Below are positions 55,665 to 64,000 of a DNA stretch of 64,000 nt, one piece after another (position 1 is the stretch's first letter; each line of letters starts with the position of its first letter). This DNA is from Crotalaria pallida. Taxonomy: Eukaryota > Streptophyta > Magnoliopsida > Fabales > Fabaceae. The DNA lies in assembly GCA_037953625.1 (NCBI GenBank), contig CM075654.1, forward strand, positions 55,125,001 through 55,189,000. The letters are read 5' to 3'. The position numbers and the translations under genes are program-made. Under the pieces are notes generated by a model, which did not search any database, had not been told where the DNA came from, and saw only the letters and a program-made list of their open reading frames with translations.

Positions 55665-57292
55665 GTTCTGTTTTTGTTTTTATTTTATTATTTTTGTTGA
55701 GTTGGATGGAGACTTTTTAATTTTGTGTTGAATAATTCGGAACTTTGTTGAACTCAGATGAAGATGTTATGTTAGACTTGTGTTGTGCCCGTGGCCGGCC
55801 GATTGATTGGCCGCGATATGAAATAACTATTGCAACAATGTGATTTATTATGACGAGTTAGAGTTGTTGTGTTAATTGCTAAAGTTTTTGGTTTGGTTGT
55901 TGCTTGTAGTTAGAGGTGTTCAAGATCTGGTTTATCTTGCGAAGCCTATTGAGGCTTGAAAATTGAAAGTAAGTGACATTTCGGGTTTTAAAGATTATGA
56001 CCTGTGTGTTTTGGATTATGCTATGCTTCGGGTGGTCTAAACTAGGTTTTGGTGCGTCACGCATTCTTTTAAATCTTAGTTTTTATTTTATTTTATAATT
56101 TATACTTAGGTTCGAGTAATATAAGACTTCTAGCGGTAAATTAATAACTTTTTGCATAATGTGATAATATCTTTGTAGTGACACTATTTGCTTTAAAGTA
56201 TATATTGTAAAATATACATCAGTTTTGATTTTTCACTTTTTTGATTTGATGATTTAGCTATTGATAATGTTTAAATGACAGGGTCGGATTTGGGTTCAAG
56301 AAAATAACCCGATCAAAATACTGCCAAGCTAAACCATATCATAAACTGAACTTTGTAGTGAGAAAAAAATTATTAGGAAAAAAAAAAAACTAGAACTTGT
56401 TGACTTGGTTTATTAGACTTCTACCAGTGATTGGCCTGCTATGTAGAACTTTTGCGAGTGTGTTCTATGATGAGTAGAAATGTATAATTGCCGACAATGG
56501 CTGGCTGAACTGGTAGCATAGCATTCAGCATTCTCAACTCAAAGGTCTCAATTTGATTCTTGTTGGGTCTTTATATGTCATGTTCTTGTCTCCTAGACTC
56601 CATCCCAAACCTTTTAACACCAGCAAAAAACAAGAATATAGAATCATTTTGCACTTTGCTGGTGGACGAATTTGTGAATCTCAACTTCCATGAGGGGGTA
56701 GTTAGAGTTTTCCTTGTGATTTCTGTTCTTGCAATGTGCTGTGTGGTTGGTGTTGTTGTCAACCACTTTTCTGTTTTTTTTTTTTTTTTTGAGATCACTC
56801 TTCTGGTTTATCATCTGCAGTATATTCGCAATTATCCTAGATTCTAGTTTTACTTGTTTGCCATTTCCTATGATATTTGGTTCCCTGTTTTTTTTTTTTT
56901 TTTTTTTTTTAATGGGTCGAAGGCACATAGTTTGCCCAATGCAGTCATGTGAGTAAAACAGATTATCCATAACCTCAAAATTAGTCTTAGAGAAAAGCAG
57001 TAGCCAAAAATATTTACATATTTGGCCATAGGTTCAAACCCTAAATGCTGCTAAGAGAAGCATCCAAATGGTTTTCCACCATACTTCCTAAGTTTCAAAT
57101 TAATTTTAGAAGTTTAGGGTTGCAAATTGGTTTGAAACACTCATGTATTGGCTAAGCCTTGGAGTGAATGAAGTTGTACCCATTTTCACAAGAAAAGGGG
57201 AGTGTTAAAATGAAATAGCACTAGGGTTCTGTACAAAAGGTTCTAAATCACAGGGAGCCTTTTTGGTTGGGGTGATTGATGTATGATATATT
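55665..57292 (+). other. 3' flank of the ferredoxin-like gene and intergenic DNA
   Basis: AT-rich. The 3'UTR is probably within the first 200-300 bases; no polyadenylation signal could be fixed with confidence. Two long T runs (56773-56790 and 56889-56910) and weak tRNA-promoter-like boxes (box A-like at 56502, box B-like at 57031) occur, but no gene is supported. Confidence 0.4.
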
Positions 57293-57590
57293 CTGTTGGC
57301 ATGAGCATAGAGACTTGAATGATTAAGTAGGTTAGAACAATATGAAGCTATAGAAAAATGAGGTGTGCAAGTGTTTTTTGACTAATTAAAGAAATTATCC
57401 GTCTTTGGTTATGTTAGAATTTAGAAATATGATTTTTTGTTTGAACAATGATAAGTGTCTGTTGGTGTTACCTCAGGCTTGAATATCAAGTAGGTTCAGA
57501 ACAGTGTGAAGCCATAATGCACAAACTTATGGATAAAGAAAATATAGATATGCAAGTGCTTTTGTCAGTAATGAGTAATTAGAGAAGTTT
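57293..57590. repeat. Old, diverged tandem duplication
   Basis: Segments 57293-57415 and about 57463-57590 share an ordered series of motifs (gttgg, cttgaat, aagtaggtt, gaac...gtgaagc, atgcaagtg, gactaatta/gagtaatta, agaagtt) with many changes. Function unknown. Confidence 0.45.
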
Positions 57591-57713
57591 TGTTATTTAC
57601 AACAGTGAGGCATTCTGTAATCTGAGAAGGACATTCTACTGAGGATCTCAGCGAAATCAATACATTTATTTTCTCTCTAGACTTACCTAGTGTGCTTTAA
57701 GCTACTTCAGAGA

Positions 57714-57854
57714 AGTAGAACTTCTGAATTTTGGATTTAGTTCCTTGGTTTTCATATAATTGAGCCTTTCAAGTTTAGCAGTGTTATATGAAAGAGCTCA
57801 ATTATAAGGAAAGCGCAACTGCTAAACTAAAATCCAATATTCAGAAGTTCTACT
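57714..57854. repeat. Foldback element of about 140 bp (MITE-like)
   Basis: AGTAGAACTTCTGAATTTTG at the left is the reverse complement of the right end (AGTTCTACT at 57854) with one or two differences over about 27 bases. Internal parts (ataattgagc/gctcaattat, gtttagcag/ctgctaaac) also pair in places. No coding sequence. It could be a small non-autonomous transposon or a source of small RNA. Confidence 0.6.
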
Positions 57855-58448
57855 CCCATGAAATATAGCATAAAGCCGTAAAGGACCTTCCGCCCTTCTA
57901 AATATAACAAAATCAATCAATCATAAATAAGTTTAGGTAAAATATGTAATATTAATACCAAGAACGAACATACTCATAGGCGTAGGTATAGATGATGGTA
58001 TTAGAGGATGAAGATGAATGGTAAACATGACTTTTCACTTATAAAAATAATAATGGTGCATCTGTTTGGAATGTGAAAAGGAGCATTGAAAGGGTATTAT
58101 TCAGTTACATCGTATAAAAACAGAGACTATTCAAGACCATCCTTCGTTCTCTTTGTATTATTCATTTCTCGAGTGTGTCTATTCATCCTCATTGTAACAA
58201 TATAATAACAGTAAGATATATAAATACATATAAAGAGGTCTCGATTTCCCATTTCCTAAAATGATCAATAGGACATCCTTAGAATAAAAGAATAATAAAT
58301 CGTGTAATTACAAATACAATTAGTTGGTTAATGAATCTCCTAACATTATTTACTAGAACCATGAAGTCTAGTTTCTTTCTTGAGAAAGTTCTTGAACCAT
58401 AATGCAAATAATAGTAGTCATTTTTCTTATAAAATGTAATATATTTTT
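57855..58448. other. Intergenic AT-rich DNA
   Basis: No open frame, RNA gene or repeat stands out here. Confidence 0.5.
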
Positions 58449-58640
58449 TAATCTATATATATATATATATAAATTATTGTAATTAGCTCAATTTAATCTG
58501 TATACTGTTATAATATATACTATTGTAATTAGCTTAATTTTTAATTTATATATAAAGTTATAATTAGCTTAACTTAATCTATATATAATTGTAATATATA
58601 CTATTGTAATTAACTCAATTTTTTAATTTTTATATCCTAT
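58449..58640. repeat. AT-rich short tandem repeat
   Basis: Three to four diverged units of about 60 bp contain ATTGTAATTAGCTCAATTT and TATATATA stretches. Confidence 0.55.
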
Positions 58641-58884
58641 GAAATTGTGAATATTCTTATTTATCCAAAATCAATGCAGATGATCCTTGTATATACTCAA
58701 GTATAATAATTTCTCGCATAAATTTATTTCCCTTGCTAGCATATTTTTTGGTTTCTCTTTTTAATATATTAACTAGTTTAGATTACCTCATGGAGTCATA
58801 TGGAACTTGGATAGAATGGGTGTGAAATGTTGCATACTGCTAATGTGCGTGGTGTTGATGTTATTGCAAGAGTCACATAATTCG

Positions 58885-59002
58885 CGGTATGTACCAATAT
58901 GCGGTACGGGTACGGGTACGCGGTACGTGACCTTAAGAATGCGGTACGTTGGGGGTATACTTAATCGGTACGTACCGGTACGTGGTACGGGTACGCGGTA
59001 CA
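58885..59002. repeat. CGGTACG repeat cluster, possibly an end region of the neighbouring hAT element
   Basis: CGGTAC, GGGTACG and GTACCGGTACG occur about a dozen times in both orientations in 120 bp. Such subterminal motif clusters are usual near hAT ends, and a hAT transposase gene starts 280 bp away. No matching cluster was found on the far side of that gene, so the element may have lost one end. Confidence 0.45.
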
Positions 59003-59283
59003 CATTTTATTATATTTATCGGTATTTTCCAATATTTTTTTAAATTTAAAATTACATTAAAAAATAACATGAATTGAAAATAAATTGGATGAAAAACTTC
59101 AACTAATAATAACACATTCAGTACTACAAAGCTTATCAGTAGTTCAGTACCCATAACAATAGCAACAAAACTGAAGTTCATATTTCAAAACTAAATTATA
59201 AACTACCAGTAGAAAATAACATCAAAACTAAAAATCAGAGATCTTCATCAATTTCAAAGTTCAAACTAACTCAGCTTCAATTT

Positions 59284-61465
59284 TTATTTCTTTTTTCCTC
59301 TCTTCATGGTACTCTTGGCAGCAGCTTGATTCATTGATTGTCTCTGTTCTTGAACTTCTTCATTTGGGATTGAAATTTCATCATCTAATTCCCATCTCAA
59401 CATTTCTATCCTTGTAGAAGACTCTTCCAGTGAAGTGTCATTTGGATTTATATCCCATTTCTTAAAAGGACCATTCTTGTAGGCATCAGAAAACCTTGAC
59501 AACAAGCGAATATTAGAATGAATGAAAACCAATTTATCAGCTCTTGCACAGTTAAGTTTATTCCTCTTCACATTGTGAATATAAGAATAAGTGCTCCAAG
59601 CTCTTTCAGCTGAAGAGCTACTTATTGGTTGAGAGAACACCTTCTTTGCGACTTCTGCGAGTTCTGGAGTTTCAGATCCATAGGTTGACCACCAATCAAT
59701 AGCATCCATGGTTACAGCATCCACTTGGGCTGATTGCATTGAATATATTCCTTTCTTTGTATGAAAAGTTGCAAATTGTTCACGCAAAAGCTTCCGCTCC
59801 TTTTCATTCTCAGCTATCTTTTCAAAGGCTTCCAGTACTGCTGTGACAACTTCCTTATCTTGTTTCAAGATAATCATGATCATAAAATCTTGGAGTCAAA
59901 GCAAATCCAAGGCAATGAATAGTATAATTCATTTTTGTCCACCTTTCTGTAATGATTTTCTCCATTTGTTTATAATGGTGTGCATATTTGTTTCTCTTCA
60001 TTATCTCATGTATTTCCCCCAACATCATGTCCATTTTTTCATAAATTTCCCCCATTTTTGAGCCTCCACCATCAGCAAATTTAATCACACAATAAATTGG
60101 CTTTGTTATTTTGATTACATTTTCAACATCCTCCCAAAACATCTCATTGCCAATAATTTCAGCAACTGAAGCACCCATATTTCGGGTATTATTATCAACA
60201 CGTTTAAGCCATTCTTTCCAACTATTCAAAACAACAGTAGTGGCAAGAGCTTCTCTGCAATCAGATAGCCTTTTAAGTAGGATATAATGGGAAGCAAATC
60301 TGGTTTTTGCAACTTTTAGCAATTCAAGAGTTGAATTTGCTCTAAATAGTGCTAAAGCCTGAGAATGATTCAATATAAACTTAACTATTGTTTTTCCTTG
60401 CTTATATGTATCCATGAGCCATTCAAATCTAGAAGCAAAATCCTTAAAAATCAAATTTAAAGTGTGTACTACACATGGGGACCAAAATATATGCTTGTGT
60501 ACCTTTTGGATTTCACTCCCTGCTGCCATATAGTTTGCTGCATTATCAGTCACCACTTGTAATACATTAGATGGCCCCACTTCTTCAATTGCTTTAAGCA
60601 AATATTCAGCAATAGCAACACCAGTTTTTTCAACTTGAGAAAAATCTTCTGCATACATAAACATTGCTGCTCTATTGTTCTCAGCAATAACATTGATCAA
60701 TGGCATGTGCTTGACATTACTCCATCCATCTGAAACAATTGATACCCCTTGATGATACCAAGTGTCTTTGACAGGAGCTAATTCCTTTTCAATATTTCTC
60801 TTGCATTCATCTAAGAGAACTGTTCTTGCCTTTTCAGATGAGGGAGGTTTGTAACCTTTGGGGCCATTATTAATAGCTACCACCATCTCAACAAATTGAG
60901 GATTCCTTAGAACATTAAATGGAATACCATTGGCACATAGTGCTCTCATCACCTTCATATCAACATCAGCTCTTTCCAATATGTGGAAAGAATCTGCAAT
61001 AGGTTTAGAGTTTTCTTTCTTGATGATTGTAGAACTTTTCAAATTCAAAGATGAAGGCACACCTGATTCCTCTGCTTCCTGAACTCTTTTTCTAAGTTTG
61101 GCATATGCTTCCTTATCTTTCATCATTTTTGGGCATCGTTTAATGCCACAACTCCTCCCTGTTGGAGCTCCAAAGAAATGATGATGTATTCTGGTGTATG
61201 TGCTCTTGAAGGAATTCTTACAGTGTTTGCACGTCCAACTTTTGGTTCCTCCTGGATTTTTCCCACTGGCACCGGTGTAAATAATTTCGTTGGCCAAAGG
61301 GGGAGTGGGCTTTGTTGCTTCTTTTTGAAGTGTTGGAATTGAATCTTCATGTGGATATGCTTCATCGCCACTGGCTTCATCACCACTGGACTCGTGGGTC
61401 TCTTGACTAAAAGCAGTATCATTTGTATCATTAGACTCTTGTAACTTTCTTTTTCCAAATACCAT
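59284..61465 (-). pseudogene. hAT-superfamily transposase, frameshifted
   Basis: ATG at 61465. A BED-type zinc finger (WTCKHCKNSFKSTYTRIHHHF, C further on) lies at about 75-115, a DUF659 region at about 200-340 (VSIVSDGW, VVTDNAANY, SPCVVHTLNL), and the frame stops at 59855. About ten codons earlier the expected continuation opens in another frame (from 59883) with the hAT dimerisation part (LAEVAKKVFSQPISSSSAERAWSTY, RNKLNCARADKLVFIHSN) and a basic tail (MKRGKKK) ending at 59284. The first two acidic catalytic positions (SDGW, TDNA) are present. A frameshift near 59865-59880 breaks the gene unless an unseen intron restores it. It is unrelated by position to the hAT-like element at 742-54974. 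Confidence 0.82.
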
Positions 61466-62136
61466 GTTGATGAAATAGATATATTGATATAATACTAGAG
61501 AAGTGGTTGAGTTGAGTGTGGGTGGCTATGAGAGAATGTCAATATATTTATAGTATTTTACTCAAGTACTCCACCGCAAAAAAAGACTACTCATAGTTAA
61601 CAAAAAAAAAGAAAAAAGACTACTCATAGTCTCATAGACTCATACAGTAGGAGTATCATAATTTAATTAGATTTTCTCTTTTATCGTGTTCTGTTTTAAT
61701 GATCTGATACAAGGCTTATGTCTTTTTAGTACCCAAGAAAACATTTTGTTTTCTTTTTATTTTTTTCACTTTTGTCCCTTATTTAATCATGTACTTTTTA
61801 ATACTCCCTTCGTTTATATTTTTTCCACTTTTGTCCTTATTTATTTTACTCAAGTAGGGGTATTTTTTAAAATAAGTAATTAATTGTCATTGAAATTAGT
61901 ATATGATCTTATTATTATGAACAAAATAAAAATGTCAAAATTATGATTTTTGTGGGAGTTCATCCTTTTCGTTCTTAATCAATATAATATTAATATAAAA
62001 TAGGAGAAGTGAGAGCAAAAATTATTTCCCTCCAATGATCCTCCTAAATGTTGTTTTCCCTCCTAATATCTTCTTTAATGCTCCAATACTTTTTGGCTTC
62101 CTAAAAAATTTTCACTAATCTAAATTGTTATTATAA
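61466..62136. other. Intergenic AT-rich DNA upstream of the hAT transposase gene
   Basis: No gene is supported. Two similar strings (tttttccacttttgtccttattt at 61760-61790 and 61820-61850) form a short direct repeat. Confidence 0.4.
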
Positions 62137-62165
62137 CTAGTAAGAAAGCCCGTGCGATGCACGGG
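62137..62165 (-). mobile_element. Helitron-like 3' end
   Basis: The minus strand reads hairpin CCCGTGC-ATC-GCACGGG (62149-62165), eight bases, then CTAG (62137-62140) followed by T. This is the canonical Helitron terminus (hairpin a few bases before CTRR, inserted between A and T). The element would extend to higher coordinates; its 5' TC end was not identified. Confidence 0.6.
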
Positions 62166-62373
62166 ACCATTACGCGAAGCCCCTAATTTAACCATTAAAT
62201 TATTAAAGGTTTCATATCATAATTTAAATCTGATTAACAAACAATTGATTAAAATTTATTATAATGACTTAAATTTTATATTTTAAAAATAACTAATTTT
62301 TTTTTTGTTTTTTTAAGATAAATTTTATATCCAAAAACAATAATTTCTCTTTGATTAAATTTTATATCAGAAA

Positions 62374-63224
62374 ACAAATTTTCGTAACTTATACATCAAT
62401 GCATAACAAAAATCATTAATTAATAATAACCAGCTTGAAAAAATTCCTTAAATGTTGTAAATATTTTTTACCTATTTGTCTTCTCAATGATCCCATTAAT
62501 TTCGGTCTTCTCAATGCCATTAATTTCTGTTTTAAATATTGTAGATATTTCTCTCCTATTTGTCTTCTCAATGATCCCATTAATTTCGATCTTAAATGTT
62601 GTAGATATTTCTCTCCAATTTGTCTTCTCAATAAATTTATTAATTTCGGTCTTCTCAATGATCCCATTAAGTTCTCTTCTATTAGTAAATTTCTCTTCTA
62701 TTAGTAATAGATTTCTTTTTTTTTTTTTTGAAAAAGATTTGAATCAGATTTGAAATAAAATAATTACATTAAAAAGAATAATATAATACCTAAAATTGAA
62801 ACTTTTTAATGGAATACAAATTTTCGTAACTTATGCATCAATGCATAACAAAAACCATTAATTAATAATAACCAACTTGAAAATATTTCTTAAATGTATT
62901 TGTCTTCTCAATGATCCCATTATTTTCGGTCTTCTCAATGCCATTAATTTCGATCTTAAATGTTTTAGATATTTGTCTCCTATTTGTCTTCTCAATAATC
63001 TCATTAAATTCAGTATTAAATGTTGTAGATATTTTTCTCCTATTTGTCTTCCCAATAATCTCATTAATTTCGATCTTCTCAACGATCCCATTAAGTTCTC
63101 TTCTATTAGTAAATTTATCTTCTATTAGTAATAAATTTCTTTTTTTTTTATGAAAAAGATTTGAATCAGATTTGGAATAAAATAATTACATTCAAAATAA
63201 TAACATAATACCTAAAATTGAAAT
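62374..63224. repeat. Tandem duplication with internal CAATGATCCCATTAATTTCG repeats
   Basis: Segments 62374-62802 and 62816-63224 share start (acaaattttcgtaactta), middle and end (cctaaaattgaaa), offset by 442 bp. Within each, short units built on 'tcttctcaatgatcccattaa' and 'tcttaaatgttgtagatat' recur three to four times. It probably belongs to the Helitron-like element at its left. Short repeat-peptide frames through it are not genes. Confidence 0.7.
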
Positions 63225-64000
63225 ATACAAAACGACACCTACATGTGGCTTTACTGTATGATGAGCTATTGGCCTTTTATGTAATCTGCCATTATATTTG
63301 CTAAGTAAATAATGAGTTCAAAAAATACCCAAAAAAATGAATAAAAATCAAAATCATAACGACTTATTACTTTTATCAAACATGTGGTATGCATCAGTTT
63401 CAAAACACCATAGAAAGACACGAAAGTCAGCAAAAACAGAGCGGAACCGAAGCACTGAGCTTTAGTTGCAAAAGAATCAAATAGTAAAGAGCACATCAAA
63501 ACTGAATAGTGACTCATATCTTTTTCCTTCTGAATTGCTATTCCAATATCACAAACTCGGCCGTTTCATCTACATGTACTAACACCCAAAGTAAGAGTAA
63601 GGTGTGATCAAAATGACAAAATTAAAAGCAAGTAAAAAAATTAAGGTCATTATTCAGTCAAAAGCAAGTACAAAAGTAAGGTTATTAGGAGAAATGCCTC
63701 AACTTTGTCACTTTCCCAATCCATCACTTATTGTTAGGAACTTTTCTATTTTTGGAGACCCATTGGAAAGGGAATGGTTCTATAGATTTAATAATTAAGG
63801 CACTGATAAAACATACAACATGCTTTTCTACTTTTTTGCTTGATATAAACAGCTTATAAATAGGACCTGCACAATGTGAATGCTTATGTAAAATACGAAT
63901 CCTGTACATTACAAAAAAAAAAAGAAAAAAGTAGATGCCCAATCAAAAACATACCATAGAATGAATACTTGATATAGTGGCATATAATGCAAAAGCAAAG
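63225..64000. other. Unannotated AT-rich DNA at the right edge
   Basis: No gene, RNA or repeat could be supported. A short direct repeat (aaaagcaagtaaaa / aaaagcaagtacaa) lies at 63625-63672. Confidence 0.4.

Noticed and set aside
56502..56560. Possible tRNA-derived SINE (box A-like TGGCTGAACTGG)
   Set aside because: The box B match is poor, and no tail or target duplication was seen.
56571..56970. Lys-rich and Phe-rich frames around the long T runs
   Set aside because: They come from homopolymer tracts; no conserved features.
57025..57045. Box B-like GGTTCAAACCC suggesting a tRNA gene
   Set aside because: No box A at the right distance and no cloverleaf could be drawn.
62416..63128. Repeat-peptide frames on both strands
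   Set aside because: They are translations of the short tandem repeats behind the Helitron end; no start context or homology.

Overview
The window is nuclear DNA of a dicot plant, most likely a legume. The evidence is the wall-to-wall plant LTR retrotransposons (Ty1/copia, chromovirus-type Ty3/gypsy, an Athila/Calypso-like gypsy with its typical primer-binding site, a TRIM), an Ac-type hAT element, a Helitron end, and one ordinary plant gene for a mitochondrial ferredoxin-like protein. The species cannot be fixed from the sequence alone.

Layout. Positions 1-741 are flanking host DNA, with short CCGACA/TGTCGG repeats and a possible untranslated first exon on the minus strand. Positions 742-54974 read as one small hAT-like DNA transposon (about 0.75 kb of its own sequence) inflated to 54 kb by nested insertions; its ends are inverted repeats and the same 8-9 bp (gtttggggg) flanks it on both sides. 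Inside it lie: (i) chromovirus 'gypsy A' on the minus strand (LTRs 42545-46129 and 9399-12966; gag-pol in three pieces 39265-42387, 34092-34605 and 23509-23997); (ii) in gypsy A, an Athila-like element (24003-34091, TSD CATCT), a pol-less copia 'D' with LTR-gag-LTR-gag layout (34606-39264), and 'element B' (12978-23471, TSD CCCCA), a non-autonomous LTR element carrying a captured AlkB-type dioxygenase gene; (iii) in one LTR of element B, a solo LTR of copia D (15297-16899, TSD GGAAC); (iv) at the left edge a TRIM (788-9386) broken by copia 'A' (TSD ACTGT), which is itself rearranged; (v) at the right, plus-strand 'gypsy C' (46479-54610, TSD CAATC). Outside the stack lie the ferredoxin-like gene (55185-55664), about 3.6 kb of intergenic DNA, a frameshifted hAT transposase gene (59284-61465, minus) and a Helitron-like 3' end with a 0.44-kb tandem duplication (62137-63224).

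Most genes here belong to the elements and most are broken by stops, frameshifts or deletions. Long open frames remain for gypsy A gag-pol (up to the point of interruption), copia D gag and Athila-like gag. The only clear host gene is the ferredoxin-like one.

The most interesting signals are not genes. First, the long LTRs of three gypsy families each carry an array of short hairpins at a similar place, roughly 1.3-2.2 kb into the LTR. In gypsy A and element B the loop is constant while the stems change with compensating substitutions. Second, five element families, both copia and gypsy, carry the 10-bp palindrome TAATCGATTA or its relative TAACCGGTTA, mostly in pairs spaced about two helical turns (20-23 bp). 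Third, element B has captured an intron-less AlkB-family coding sequence.
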